A DNA stretch of 64,000 bases, taken from Streptomyces sp. SS1-1 (lineage in GTDB: Bacteria; Actinomycetota; Actinomycetes; Streptomycetales; Streptomycetaceae). The notes under the pieces were generated by a model. That model had not been told where the DNA came from and did not search any database. It worked only from the letters and a program-made list of their open reading frames with translations. Made by a program: the position numbers and the translations under genes. The stretch is from NCBI RefSeq assembly GCF_008973465.1, contig NZ_WBXN01000004.1:5186501-5250500 (forward strand), written 5' to 3'. Of this stretch, positions 52,350-62,095 are shown in pieces; position 1 is the first letter of the stretch, and every line of letters starts with the position of its first letter.

Positions 52350-53499
52350 ACGCGGGGAAGGCGAAGCGCTGGGCGATGGCCAGGCCGTCGCCCTTCGCGT
52401 CGGTGGAGGCGACCGAGTAGACGACGGTCCGCGACAGGTCGCGGGTGGCCGCGACCACGGTGTGATAGCCGGGCCGGGAACCCGTCTTGCCCCACACCAC
52501 CCGGCCGTTCAGCTCGAAGCGCTCCAGGGCGGCGCCCATGGTCGCGCCCCCGACGTCCGGCACGGTGAACATCTCCCGCAACTGCGGCTCGGGCACCACC
52601 CGGCCGCGGAACAGGGCGACCAGCAGCCGCTCCATGTCGGCCGTCGTGGAGATCAGGTCGCCGGCCGCGAACCGGTCGCTCATGTTCCACTCGGTCACGT
52701 CGACGAGCCGTCCGTCGATCCAGTCGTAGCCCCGGTTGTGCGGGCCGTGGATCCGGGGGTCGGGTCCGGCCGGGAAGGAGGTGTGCCGCATGCCGAGCGG
52801 ACGGAAGATCCGCACGGCGGCCTGATGCGCGTACGTGTCCCCGGTGACCTTCTCGATCAGCAGGCCCAGCACGGTGTAGTGGATGTTGCCGTAGCGCTGG
52901 AACGCACCCGGCGCGTGCTCCGGATCGGGGCCCTTGGCCACCGACGCGGCCACCACCTCCCGCGGGGTGAGCGTCTCGAAGCGGCGCGCGTAGGCGGTGT
53001 CGACGTCGTCGCCGAGGGAGGCGCCCGGCTGGAGACCGCTGGTGAAGTTCAGCAACTGCCGTACCGTGATGGGCGCGAAGTCGTCCATGAGCAGACCGGG
53101 CAGATAGTGCTGCACGGTGCCGTCGAGCGAGATACGGCCCTCCGCCGCCAGTTGCAGCACGATCGCCGCCGTGACGATCTTCGTCGTGGAGCCGGCCCGG
53201 AACCGGGCGTCCTCCAGGGCGGGCGCCCCCGACCTGATGTCCCGCACGCCCGCCGACCCGTGCCAACCGCCCTGTCCGCCCACGCGGATGAGCGCGGCCG
53301 TGGCGTCCCGGTCGGGCAGACCCTTCAGCGCCGCGCACAGGGCCGCGACATCGGGGCCGTCCGGGTCCGCGGCCTCGATGGCCCGCGCGGAGCACGACGA
53401 GGACGCGGGCCGGGCGGACGCGGTGCCGGCCAGCGGCAGCGCGGTCAGGGCGAGGACGAGCGTGGAGGTGACGAGCGCGGGGAAGGGGCGTACGGGCAT
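52339..53499 (-). CDS. Secreted serine hydrolase (β-lactamase/DD-peptidase fold)
   Basis: A 386-aa exported protein. A signal peptide (VTSTLVLALTALPLAGTASA) ends near residue 29. The penicillin-binding fold has S104-T-T-K107 (nucleophile and base), Y203-G-N205 and WGKTGS near 330–335. Class C-like β-lactamases, DD-carboxypeptidases and esterases share this pattern, so the substrate (peptidoglycan peptide or ester) is open. ATG 53499 follows GGAGCAGCAG. Confidence 0.89.
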   Translation of the reverse strand: MPVRPFPALVTSTLVLALTALPLAGTASARPASSSCSARAIEAADPDGPDVAALCAALKGLPDRDATAALIRVGGQGGWHGSAGVRDIRSGAPALEDARFRAGSTTKIVTAAIVLQLAAEGRISLDGTVQHYLPGLLMDDFAPITVRQLLNFTSGLQPGASLGDDVDTAYARRFETLTPREVVAASVAKGPDPEHAPGAFQRYGNIHYTVLGLLIEKVTGDTYAHQAAVRIFRPLGMRHTSFPAGPDPRIHGPHNRGYDWIDGRLVDVTEWNMSDRFAAGDLISTTADMERLLVALFRGRVVPEPQLREMFTVPDVGGATMGAALERFELNGRVVWGKTGSRPGYHTVVAATRDLSRTVVYSVASTDAKGDGLAIAQRFAFPAFNR

Positions 53500-53662
53500 C
53501 TGCTGCTCCTGGTGACGACGTGGTCCGGGCGTCCGGCGGACGGTGCGTGATCATCGTCGTGCCGGACCGGCCGGAGCCGGATCGTCACCGAGGAGGGCCT
53601 GGCCCCTGAGCGGGCCCTCGGCAAGTGCCCTGTTCCACAAGGGCGTTGATGGGGGATGGCCC

Positions 53663-54361
53663 CTACGGGTGCCGGCCGGCGCGCTCCCGCTCGGACAGCA
53701 GGACGTCCACGCGGTTCGTCGTCACCGAGTCCACGCCCGCGTCCAGCAGCCGGCGCATCGAGCGCCGGGTGTCCGGGGTCCAGACGGACAGCAGATACCC
53801 GCCCCGGTGGACCCGCTCGGCGAGCGCCCGATCCACCAGGGTGAAGCGGTAGTTGAGCCAGCGCGGCCGGACCGCGTCCAGCAGACCGGCGCGCGGCGGC
53901 GCCTTCGTGGTCCAGGTCAGCGCGATCTCGGCGGCCGGGTCGGCGGCCCGCACCGCGAGCATGGCGGGGGTGCCCGCGCAGTAGTACACCCGGTCCCGCG
54001 CGCCGCACGCGTGCACGACCTCCACGATCCGCCGGACCGCCCGCGGCTCGGGGGCGCCGGGCAGGTCGATCATCACCCGGCTCCCCTCGCACTCCGCGAG
54101 CGCCTCCTCCAGGGTCGGCACCCCGCCCTCGGTCAGCCCCCGAACCTCCGCCGCCGACAGGGAGTGCAGCGGCCGGTCCTGCCCCCAGAGCCGGTCCAGC
54201 GTCGCGTCGTGCAGCAGCACCGGCACCCCGTCCCGGGTGAGCCGTACGTCGATCTCCACCGCGTCCGCGCCCAGGGCGAGCGCGGAGCGCAGCGAGCCGA
54301 GCGTGTTCTCGCGGACGCGGTAGGGGTCGCCGCGGTGGGCGACGGCGGTCACATGGTCCAT
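53663..54361 (-). CDS. Glycerophosphodiester phosphodiesterase
   Basis: A 232-aa GDPD of the TIM-barrel type, hydrolysing glycerophosphodiesters to glycerol-3-phosphate and alcohol. The start is MDHVTAVAHRGDP with catalytic H9-R10, E36-I-D38 (DAVEIDVRLT) and H51 (LLHDATLD). No signal peptide is present, so it is cytoplasmic. The longer upstream in-frame stretch lies in the adenosine deaminase gene in another frame and is rejected. Short gap of 17 bp to that gene. Confidence 0.9.
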   Translation of the reverse strand: MDHVTAVAHRGDPYRVRENTLGSLRSALALGADAVEIDVRLTRDGVPVLLHDATLDRLWGQDRPLHSLSAAEVRGLTEGGVPTLEEALAECEGSRVMIDLPGAPEPRAVRRIVEVVHACGARDRVYYCAGTPAMLAVRAADPAAEIALTWTTKAPPRAGLLDAVRPRWLNYRFTLVDRALAERVHRGGYLLSVWTPDTRRSMRRLLDAGVDSVTTNRVDVLLSERERAGRHP

Positions 54362-54378
54362 GGGGCCATTGTGGCCGC

Positions 54379-55440
54379 TCAGGGCGCGAGCCACCCGGCC
54401 GTGTAGGTGTCGATCTCCGCGGCGATCCGGGCCTTGCCCGCCTCGTCCAGGAACGACGCGGTCACCGCGTTCTTCGCCAGGTCGGCCAGGCCCCGCTCGT
54501 CGAGCCCGAGGAGGCGGGCGGCGACGGCGTACTCGTTGTCGAGGTCGGTGCCGAACATCGGCGGGTCGTCGGAGTTGACGGTGACGAGCACCCCCGCTTC
54601 CACGAACCGCGCCAGCGGGTGCTCCTCGATCGTGCGCACCGCGCGCGTGGCGATGTTGGACGTCGGGCACACCTCCAGCGGGATCCGGTGCTCGGCGAGG
54701 TGCGCGAGCAGCTTCGGGTCCTGCGCGGCGCTCGTGCCGTGCCCGATGCGCTCGGCGCGCAGCTCGGTGAGCGCGTCCCAGATCGTCTGCGGGCCGGTCG
54801 TCTCCCCGGCGTGCGGCACGGAGTGCAGTCCGGCCGCGATGGCCCGGTCGAAGTACGGCTTGAACTGCGGCCTCGGCACCCCGATCTCCGGGCCGCCGAG
54901 CCCGAAGGAGACGAGGCCCTCGGGGCGCAGCCGGTCGTCGGTCGCGAGCCGCGCGGTCTCCTCCGCCGACTCCAGTCCGGCCTCGCCGGGGATGTCGAAG
55001 CACCAGCGCAGCACGGTCCCGAACTCGGCCTCGGCCTCCTTGCGGGCGTCCTCGATGGCCTCCATGAAGGCCCGCGCGTCGATGCCGCGCCGGGTGGAGG
55101 AGAACGGCGTGATCGTCAGCTCGGCGTAGCGCACCTGCTGCCGGGCCAGGTCACGGGCCACCTCGTAGGTCAGCAGCCGCACGTCCTCGGGGGTGCGGAT
55201 GAGGTCCACGACGGACAGGTACACGTCGATGAAGTGGGCGAAGTCGGTGAACGTGAAGTAGTCGACCAGCGCCTCGGGGTCGGTGGGCACCCGGCTGTCG
55301 GGGTGCCGGGCGGCGAGTTCCGCGACGATGCGGGGGGAGGCGGAGCCGACGTGGTGGACGTGCAGTTCGGCCTTCGGCAGCCCGGCGATGAACGCGTGCA
55401 GATCGCGCGGAGCGTGGGCGTCGACGAGATGGTCGGTCAA
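54379..55440 (-). CDS. Adenosine deaminase family protein
   Basis: A 353-aa metal-dependent deaminase. Motifs are KAELHVHHVGS near 19–29 (zinc His pair), SVPHAGE near 207–213, GHGTSA near 231–236, CPTSN near 255–259 and NSDDPPMF near 284–291. The usual HVHLEGT is HVHHVGS, the variant of a streptomycete subgroup, so the exact nucleoside or amine substrate is uncertain. TTG start at 55440 follows GGGGAGGA at 5 nt. Operon-like with the GDPD gene. Confidence 0.85.
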   Translation of the reverse strand: MTDHLVDAHAPRDLHAFIAGLPKAELHVHHVGSASPRIVAELAARHPDSRVPTDPEALVDYFTFTDFAHFIDVYLSVVDLIRTPEDVRLLTYEVARDLARQQVRYAELTITPFSSTRRGIDARAFMEAIEDARKEAEAEFGTVLRWCFDIPGEAGLESAEETARLATDDRLRPEGLVSFGLGGPEIGVPRPQFKPYFDRAIAAGLHSVPHAGETTGPQTIWDALTELRAERIGHGTSAAQDPKLLAHLAEHRIPLEVCPTSNIATRAVRTIEEHPLARFVEAGVLVTVNSDDPPMFGTDLDNEYAVAARLLGLDERGLADLAKNAVTASFLDEAGKARIAAEIDTYTAGWLAP

Positions 55441-55596
55441 GGTTCCTCCCCGGAACGGCGTCCGCGCGGCCGGGGTGCCGGCGGCGCGACGCGGGTGATC
55501 GGCTGATCGGTGACTCGGGATCATCGTAGGCCGGGGCCACGGCCGGAAGGCCAGGGCCTTAGCATGACGGCACGTACGACTGAGGGGGGTCCGCGC

Positions 55597-56361
55597 ATGT
55601 CCGACGACACGCAGCCGCCGGGGGCGCCGGAAGTCCCCGGGGCGCCCGAGGACGGAGCCGGGGCTCCGAGGACCTCGCTGGAGAAGACGCCGAGCCCCGC
55701 CGCGCCCGCCCCGGACGAGCGGGACCCGTGGGCGCCGCCCGCGCCGGACGGGCCCGGGCACACCGTCGCCGCGAACGAGCCGCCGGCCTGGGCCGGTCCC
55801 ACCGTCCACGACCAGCGGACGATGGCCGCCCTGCCCACCCCGGGCACCCCCGGGCAGCCGGGCACGACGCCCTGGGCGCACCCCGCGGCACCCGGCCCCG
55901 CCGCCGACCCCTTCGCGCCCCCGGCGGACCCGGGCCCCTACGCCGCCTCGTACGGCGAGCCCGTCCCGCCGCCGCCCATCGGCCCCGAGGGACCCGGCCA
56001 GGTGCCGTACGGCTATCCGGGTACGACCGGTCATCCCGGCACCCACGGGTATCCGGGCGGTGCCCACGCGTCCGGCGGCTACTCCTACGGCTGGCCGGGG
56101 ATGCACCACCCCCTGCCCAGCAACGGCATGGGGACGGCCGGACTGGTGCTCGGCATCATCTCCGCGGTGATCTTCTGCCTGTGGCCGATCGCGATCATCC
56201 TCGGTGTGCTGGCGCTGATCTTCGGCGCGATCGGGCGCGGCAAGGCGCGGCGCGGCGAGGCCACGAACCCGGGGCAGGCGCTCGCCGGGATCATCTGCGG
56301 CGTCGCGGGCATCGTGCTCGGCGTGGGCATGCTGGTGCTCGTGGTCTTCGTCAACCTGTAG
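55597..56361 (+). CDS. DUF4190 domain membrane protein
   Basis: A 254-aa protein. The first ~170 residues are Pro/Gly/Ala-rich and disordered. The last 80 form the DUF4190 domain with two hydrophobic segments (TAGLVLGIISAVIFCLWPIAI; AGIICGVAGIVLGVGMLVLV) separated by GRGKARRGEATNPG. Common in actinomycetes; function unknown. Cytoplasmic tail with a membrane hairpin is the likely topology. ATG follows GAGGGGGGT. Confidence 0.85.
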   Translation: MSDDTQPPGAPEVPGAPEDGAGAPRTSLEKTPSPAAPAPDERDPWAPPAPDGPGHTVAANEPPAWAGPTVHDQRTMAALPTPGTPGQPGTTPWAHPAAPGPAADPFAPPADPGPYAASYGEPVPPPPIGPEGPGQVPYGYPGTTGHPGTHGYPGGAHASGGYSYGWPGMHHPLPSNGMGTAGLVLGIISAVIFCLWPIAIILGVLALIFGAIGRGKARRGEATNPGQALAGIICGVAGIVLGVGMLVLVVFVNL

Positions 56362-56385
56362 GCGGCCGGAGCCGCTGAACACGCG

Positions 56386-56955
56386 TCAAGGCGTGTCCGG
56401 GGACTCCCGCAGCCGCTCCCGCGCCTCCATCAGGGCGAACCCGAGCAGGTTCAGGCCCTTCCAGCGCTCCGGGTCAAAGGCGCCCTGGTCGGTCGCGGCC
56501 AGTCCTATGCCCCACACCCGGTCCAGCGGGCTGGCCTCCACCAGGACCCGGTCGCCGGTGCCGACCAGGAAGCCGCGCAGCTGCGGGTGCGCGGCGAACT
56601 TGTGGACGGAGCCCTCCACGACGATGCGGAAGCGCTCGCGCGCCCACACCGCGTCGTCGAATCCGCGCACCAGCCGGCCCGCCTTCTTCGCCTCGCCGGG
56701 GTGCTCCGCGTCCAGCGCGCGCCGCTCCGCCTCCGCGTCCCCGAAGAGGCGGGCCTTGCCGGCCATCATCCAGTGCTCGGCCGTCGCGTAGCGCACGCCG
56801 TCCACCGTGAACGGCGACGGCCACCACTGGCTGAGACAGCTCGCTCCGACACGTCCGTCCGGTAGCGGCCGGTGTCCCCAGAAGTGGAGATACTTGACCC
56901 TCGCCCCCGAGCGGACCTCCTGTTTCAGGACATCCCAAGAATCGATCTTCGCCAT
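56386..56955 (-). CDS. NADAR family protein
   Basis: A 189-aa member of the NADAR/YbiA family (proteins acting on ADP-ribose-related or riboflavin-intermediate metabolites). Conserved features are FWGHRPLPDGRVGASCLSQW near 25–44, YATAEHWMMAGKARLFGD near 56–73 and the C-terminal GLNLLGFALMEARERL. ATG at 56955 (MAKIDSWDV) is preferred; a GTG 30 bp upstream is possible. Stands alone between DUF4190 and the second polyamine block. Confidence 0.87.
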   Translation of the reverse strand: MAKIDSWDVLKQEVRSGARVKYLHFWGHRPLPDGRVGASCLSQWWPSPFTVDGVRYATAEHWMMAGKARLFGDAEAERRALDAEHPGEAKKAGRLVRGFDDAVWARERFRIVVEGSVHKFAAHPQLRGFLVGTGDRVLVEASPLDRVWGIGLAATDQGAFDPERWKGLNLLGFALMEARERLRESPDTP

Positions 56956-57153
56956 GTGCCCGAGTCTGGCACGCACCACCGACAATCCGTCCTCGGTTTT
57001 CCGTGCCGACTCGACACCTGGTCGACAGATTCCGTCGCGTAACCAAATGGCAACAACGGAATCACTTGTTGGAGTCCACCTGCTCTGTCAGGATCGGCAC
57101 TCAAATCGAGCCTGAGCCACGCCGGCCCCACTCCGGGGCACGGAGGGAGCGAC

Positions 57154-58689
57154 ATGCACAACCCGGGCAACCCGACCCCGGAACGATTCCCGGCCCAGGA
57201 CCACTTCGCCGACGGCGCCCAGTTCATCGCTGGCCGCCCGGCGAAGGGGACCTCGGGGCGCACCCACGCCGTGGTCGACCCCGCCACGGGCGAGGAGGTG
57301 TACACGTACGACCTGGCCGGAACCGACGACGTCGACGCCGCCGTCGCCGCCGCGCGCGCCGCCTTCCCCGGCTGGTCGGGTGCCACCCCGGCCGAGCGGT
57401 CCGACGCCCTGCACCGCTTCGCCGCCGTCGTCGCCGAGCGCGCCGAGGACTTCGCCCGCGCGGAGTCCCTCCAGTGCGGCAAGCCGCTGAAGCTCACCCG
57501 TGAGTTCGACGTGCCGGGCACGATCGACAACATCGCCTTCTTCGCGGGCGCCGCCCGCCACCTCCAGGGCCAGTCGGCGGGGGAGTACTCCGGCGACCAC
57601 ACGTCGTACGTACGGCGTGAGCCCATCGGCGTCGTCGGCTCGATCGCCCCCTGGAACTACCCGCTGCAGATGGCCGCCTGGAAGATCCTCCCGGCGATCG
57701 CGGCGGGCAACACGATCGTCCTCAAGCCGGCCGAGCTGACCCCGCTCACTTCGCTGCTCTTCGCGCGGGCCGCCACCGACGCCGGCATCCCCGACGGTGT
57801 GATCAACATCGTCACCGGCACCGGCAAGGAGGCCGGCGAGCACCTGGTCGGGCACCCCGACGTCGCCATGACGTCCTTCACCGGGTCCACGGGTGTCGGC
57901 AAGCGTGTCGCCGAGATCGCCACCGCCACCGTCAAGCGGATCCACCTGGAGCTCGGCGGCAAGGCCCCCTTCGTCGTCTTCGACGACGCCGACCTCGAGG
58001 CCGCCGCGCACGGCGCCGTCGCGGGCTCGCTCATCAACACCGGGCAGGACTGCACGGCCGCCACCCGCGCGTATGTGCAGCGCCCCCTGTACGAGGCGTT
58101 CGTCGAGCGCACCGCCGCGCTGATGGAGAGCGTCCGCCTCGGCGACCCGTTCACCCCCGGCACCGACCTCGGCCCGCTGATCTCGCACACCCAGCGCGAC
58201 CGGGTGGCCGGCTTCGTCGACCGGGCGCGCGGCTACGCGCGCGTCGTCACCGGAGGCGAGGCCCCACAGGGAGATCTCAGGAACGGCGCGTACTATCGCC
58301 CCACCCTCGTCGCCGACGCACCGCAGGACAGCGAAGTCGTGCAGTCCGAGATCTTCGGGCCGGTGCTGGTCGTCCTCCCCTTCGACACGGACGACGAGGG
58401 CATCGCGCTGGCCAACGACACCCCGTACGGCCTCGCCGCCTCCGCCTGGAGCCGTGACGTCTACCGGGCCAACCGCGCCACCCGCGAGATCAAGGCGGGC
58501 TGCGTGTGGGTGAACGACCACATCCCGATCATCAGCGAGATGCCGCACGGCGGCTACAAGGCGTCCGGCTTCGGCAAGGACATGTCCGCGTACTCCTTCG
58601 AGGAGTACACCCAGATCAAGCACGTCATGTTCGACAACACCGCGGTCGCCGCGAAGGACTGGCACCGCACCGTCTTCGGGGACCGATAG
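57154..58689 (+). CDS. γ-Aminobutyraldehyde-type dehydrogenase (second copy)
   Basis: A 511-aa NAD-dependent aldehyde dehydrogenase, about half identical by eye to the one at 40.8 kb. APWNYPLQMAAWK near 166–178, LELGGKAPFVVF near 266–277 and the nucleophile in INTGQDCTAATR near 296–307 are present. An N-terminal extension of about 20 residues and a C-terminal tail distinguish it. ATG follows GGAGGGAGCGAC. First gene of the potD-A-B-C block, so it probably oxidises an aldehyde from imported polyamines. Confidence 0.9.
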   Translation: MHNPGNPTPERFPAQDHFADGAQFIAGRPAKGTSGRTHAVVDPATGEEVYTYDLAGTDDVDAAVAAARAAFPGWSGATPAERSDALHRFAAVVAERAEDFARAESLQCGKPLKLTREFDVPGTIDNIAFFAGAARHLQGQSAGEYSGDHTSYVRREPIGVVGSIAPWNYPLQMAAWKILPAIAAGNTIVLKPAELTPLTSLLFARAATDAGIPDGVINIVTGTGKEAGEHLVGHPDVAMTSFTGSTGVGKRVAEIATATVKRIHLELGGKAPFVVFDDADLEAAAHGAVAGSLINTGQDCTAATRAYVQRPLYEAFVERTAALMESVRLGDPFTPGTDLGPLISHTQRDRVAGFVDRARGYARVVTGGEAPQGDLRNGAYYRPTLVADAPQDSEVVQSEIFGPVLVVLPFDTDDEGIALANDTPYGLAASAWSRDVYRANRATREIKAGCVWVNDHIPIISEMPHGGYKASGFGKDMSAYSFEEYTQIKHVMFDNTAVAAKDWHRTVFGDR

Positions 58690-58738
58690 CAGCCAGGCCG
58701 CCCGACCCGCGGCCACCTCCCGAAAGGGCACCACGCGC

Positions 58739-59986
58739 ATGGAGCAGTACGAGCCCGACCGCCTCTCCCCGCCGCAGGTGGCCGCCATGCGGCGCAGCCT
58801 GACCAACGGCAGGGCCGCCATGACCCGCCGCAGCCTGCTGCGCGCCTCCGCGGGCGGCGCGCTCGCGGTCGGCGGCCTCGGGGCACTGACCGGCTGCGGC
58901 ATCCCCGCGGCCGGCGACACCAAGGGCGGCGTCCCGGCGGAGGACCACTCGGCGAAGGAGAAGACCGTCAGCTTCTCCAACTGGACCGAGTACATGGACA
59001 TCGACGACAGCGGGCGCAAGCACCCGACGCTGGAGACGTTCACGAAACGCACCGGCATCAAGGTGAAGTACACCGAGGACATCAACGACAACACCGAGTT
59101 CTTCGGCAAGATCAAGCCGCAGCTCGCCGCGGGCCAGGACACCGGCCGCGACATCATCGTCCTCACCGACTGGCTGGCCGCCCGCCTGATACGCCTCGGC
59201 TGGGTGCAGAAGCTGGACGCGTCCAACATGCCGCACGCCTTCGCCAACGTGGCGTCGTCGTACCGCAGCCCCGACTGGGACCCGGGACGCGCCTACTCCT
59301 ACCCCTGGCAGGGCATCGCGACCGTCATCGCCTACAACAAGAAGGCGCTCGACGGCGTCGAGGTGAAGAGCCTGTCCGACATGCTCGACAACCCGAAGCT
59401 CAAGGGCCGGGTCGGGCTGCTCACCGAGATGCGCGACACCATGGGCATGGCGCTGCTCGACATGGACAAGGACCCGCGCACCTTCACCGCCGACGACTAC
59501 GACGCCGCGCTCGCCCGGCTGCAGAAGTGCGTCGACAAGGGCCAGATCCGCCGCTTCACCGGCAACGACTACACCTCGGACCTCAGCAAGGGCGACCTCG
59601 CCGCCTGTGTCGCCTGGGCCGGTGACGTCGTCCAGCTGAAGGCCGACAACCCGGACATCGACTTCGTCATCCCGGACAGCGGCTACATGCTCTCCAGCGA
59701 CAACATGCTGATCCCCAACAAGGCGCGGCACAAGACGAACGCCGAACGGCTGATCGACTACTACTTCGAGCCGCAGCCGGCCGCCGAGCTCGCCGCGTAC
59801 ATCAACTTCGTCTGTCCCGTCGACGGGGTGAAGGACGAACTCGCGAAGCTCGACGAGGACGCGGCGAACAACCCGCTGATCCTCCCCGACAAGGCCATGC
59901 AGGCCAAGTCCCGTGCCTTCCGCTCGCTCAGCAGCAAGGAAGACACGGAGTTCGAAGGCAAGTTCGCGAAGCTCACTGGGGCGTGA
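58739..59986 (+). CDS. potD: Spermidine/putrescine ABC transporter substrate-binding protein
   Basis: A 415-aa binding protein of the PotD/PotF family. A twin-arginine signal (MTRRSLLRASAGGALAVGG) precedes a lipobox (LTGC near 52), so it is a Tat-exported lipoprotein. The mature part has VSFSNWTEYMDID near 78–90 and polyamine-pocket residues (LTDWLAARL, YPWQG). ATG 58739 gives a 27-residue lead to the RR motif; internal ATG at 58820 is possible. Starts the pot operon. Confidence 0.9.
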   Translation: MEQYEPDRLSPPQVAAMRRSLTNGRAAMTRRSLLRASAGGALAVGGLGALTGCGIPAAGDTKGGVPAEDHSAKEKTVSFSNWTEYMDIDDSGRKHPTLETFTKRTGIKVKYTEDINDNTEFFGKIKPQLAAGQDTGRDIIVLTDWLAARLIRLGWVQKLDASNMPHAFANVASSYRSPDWDPGRAYSYPWQGIATVIAYNKKALDGVEVKSLSDMLDNPKLKGRVGLLTEMRDTMGMALLDMDKDPRTFTADDYDAALARLQKCVDKGQIRRFTGNDYTSDLSKGDLAACVAWAGDVVQLKADNPDIDFVIPDSGYMLSSDNMLIPNKARHKTNAERLIDYYFEPQPAAELAAYINFVCPVDGVKDELAKLDEDAANNPLILPDKAMQAKSRAFRSLSSKEDTEFEGKFAKLTGA

Positions 59987-59990
59987 CGAG

Positions 59991-61160
59991 ATGAAGACCA
60001 CCAAGGACACCAGCACGGCCGCCGCGCACGGCGGCGACGTCCGCCTCTCCGGCATCAGCAAGACCTACGGCTCCTTCACGGCCGTCCACCCGCTCGACCT
60101 GACCGTGCCGGAGGGCTCCTTCTTCGCCCTGCTCGGCGCCTCCGGCTGCGGCAAGACCACCACCCTGCGCATGATCGCCGGCCTGGAGGAGCCCTCCGCG
60201 GGCACCGTCCACCTCGGCGACCAGGACGTGACCGCCCTCCCGCCGTACAAACGGCCGGTGAACACGGTCTTCCAGTCCTACGCGCTCTTCCCGCACCTCG
60301 ACATCTTCGAGAACGTCGCCTTCGGTCTGCGCCGGCGCGGCATCAAGAGCGTGAAGAAGCAGGTCGACGAGATGCTCGACCTCGTGCAGCTCGGCGAGCA
60401 GGCCCGCAAGAAGCCGCACCAGCTCTCCGGCGGCCAGCAGCAGCGCGTCGCCGTCGCCCGCGCCCTGATCAACCACCCCAAGGTGCTCCTCCTCGACGAG
60501 CCGCTCGGCGCGCTCGACCTGAAGCTGCGCCGCCAGATGCAGCTGGAGCTCAAGCGCATCCAGACCGAGGTCGGCATCACCTTCGTGCACGTCACGCACG
60601 ACCAGGAGGAGGCCATGACCATGGCCGACCAGGTCGCCGTGATGAACGCCGGACGCGTCGAGCAGCTGGGCTCCCCGGCCGACCTGTACGAGAACCCGCG
60701 CACCACGTTCGTCGCCAACTTCCTCGGCTCCTCCAACTTCATCGAGGCCGAGATCGACTCCCGCGGCGGCGACGGCCTGGTCCTCAAGGCGGGCGGCGGC
60801 AAGCTGGTCCTCCCCGAGGCCCGCTGCTCCGCGCCGACGGCGACCGGCGGCAAGGTGCTGGTCGGCGTGCGCCCCGAGAAGATCTCCGTCACCCACGCCG
60901 ACGAGGCCGGAGAGATACCCGAGGGCCGCAACCGCATAACCGGCCGCATCGCCGACTCCTCCTTCATCGGCGTCTCCACGCAGTACGTCGTCGACAGCCC
61001 CGTCTGCCCCGAGTTCGAGGTCTACGCCCAGAACATCGACCGCGACCCGCGGCTCATGCCCGGCGCCGAGGTCGTCCTGCACTGGAACCCGGCGCACACC
61101 TTCGGGCTCGACGCCACCCAGGACATCGACGCCGGCACCGAGGAAGAGGCGGCGGTCTGA
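59991..61160 (+). CDS. potA: Polyamine ABC transporter ATP-binding protein
   Basis: A 389-aa ATPase of the PotA type. Walker A GASGCGKTT near 46–54, Q-loop FQSYALFPH near 91–99, signature LSGGQQQRVAVARA near 144–157, Walker B VLLLDEP near 164–170 and VTHDQEEAMTMADQ near 198–211. The C-terminal TOBE domain covers about 270–380. ATG 59991 is 4 bp after the potD stop. Its own stop overlaps potB. Confidence 0.94.
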   Translation: MKTTKDTSTAAAHGGDVRLSGISKTYGSFTAVHPLDLTVPEGSFFALLGASGCGKTTTLRMIAGLEEPSAGTVHLGDQDVTALPPYKRPVNTVFQSYALFPHLDIFENVAFGLRRRGIKSVKKQVDEMLDLVQLGEQARKKPHQLSGGQQQRVAVARALINHPKVLLLDEPLGALDLKLRRQMQLELKRIQTEVGITFVHVTHDQEEAMTMADQVAVMNAGRVEQLGSPADLYENPRTTFVANFLGSSNFIEAEIDSRGGDGLVLKAGGGKLVLPEARCSAPTATGGKVLVGVRPEKISVTHADEAGEIPEGRNRITGRIADSSFIGVSTQYVVDSPVCPEFEVYAQNIDRDPRLMPGAEVVLHWNPAHTFGLDATQDIDAGTEEEAAV

Positions 61161-62095
61161 TGGCGACCCTCACCGAGGCGCCCCCGCCTCTCAGCCCCGC
61201 CGCCCCCGAGAAGAAGGCGAAGCCGCCGCGCCGGCGCGGGCGTCTCGTCCCGTACTGGCTGCTGCTCCCCGGCATCCTGTGGCTGCTGGTCTTCTTCGCG
61301 CTGCCGATGGTCTACCAGGCCTCCACGTCCGTGCAGACGGGCTCCCTGGAGGAGGGCTACAAGGTCACCTGGCACTTCGCGACGTACTGGGACGCCCTGT
61401 CCGAGTACTACCCGCAGTTCCTGCGGTCGGTGCTCTACGCCGGCTCCGCGACGATCCTGTGCCTGCTCCTCGGCTATCCGCTCGCCTACCTCATCGCGTT
61501 CCGGGCGGGCCGCTGGCGGAACCTGATCATGATCCTGGTGATCGCGCCGTTCTTCACCAGCTTCCTGATCCGCACCCTCGCCTGGAAGACGATCCTCGCC
61601 GACGGCGGCCCGGTCGTCGACGCCCTGAACACGCTGCACGTCCTCGACGTCACGAGCTGGCTCGGCATGACCCAGGGCGACCGGGTGCTGGCCACCCCGC
61701 TCGCGGTCGTGTGCGGTCTGACGTACAACTTCCTGCCGTTCATGATCCTTCCGCTGTACACCTCGCTCGAGCGGATCGACCCGCGGCTGCACGAGGCGGC
61801 GAACGACCTGTACGCCCGGCCCGTCACCACCTTCCGCAGGGTCACCTTCCCGCTGTCGATGCCGGGTGTCGTCTCCGGCACCCTGCTGACCTTCATCCCG
61901 GCCACCGGCGACTACGTCAACGCCGACCTGCTCGGCTCCACGGACACCCGGATGGTCGGCAACGTCATCCAGTCGCAGTTCCTGCGCATCCTGGACTACC
62001 CGACGGCCGCGGCCCTCTCCTTCATCCTGATGGCCGCCATCCTCGTCATGGTCACCGTCTACATCCGCAGGTCCGGAACGGAGGATCTGGTCTGA
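61160..62095 (+). CDS. potB: Polyamine ABC transporter permease PotB
   Basis: A 311-aa permease with six membrane segments, starting LLLPGILWLLVFFALPMVYQ near 34–53. The EAA loop (HEAANDLYARPVTTFRRVTF near 212–231) contacts PotA. ATG overlaps the potA stop; the stop overlaps the potC start. With PotC it forms the heterodimeric channel for spermidine/putrescine. Confidence 0.93.
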   Translation: MATLTEAPPPLSPAAPEKKAKPPRRRGRLVPYWLLLPGILWLLVFFALPMVYQASTSVQTGSLEEGYKVTWHFATYWDALSEYYPQFLRSVLYAGSATILCLLLGYPLAYLIAFRAGRWRNLIMILVIAPFFTSFLIRTLAWKTILADGGPVVDALNTLHVLDVTSWLGMTQGDRVLATPLAVVCGLTYNFLPFMILPLYTSLERIDPRLHEAANDLYARPVTTFRRVTFPLSMPGVVSGTLLTFIPATGDYVNADLLGSTDTRMVGNVIQSQFLRILDYPTAAALSFILMAAILVMVTVYIRRSGTEDLV

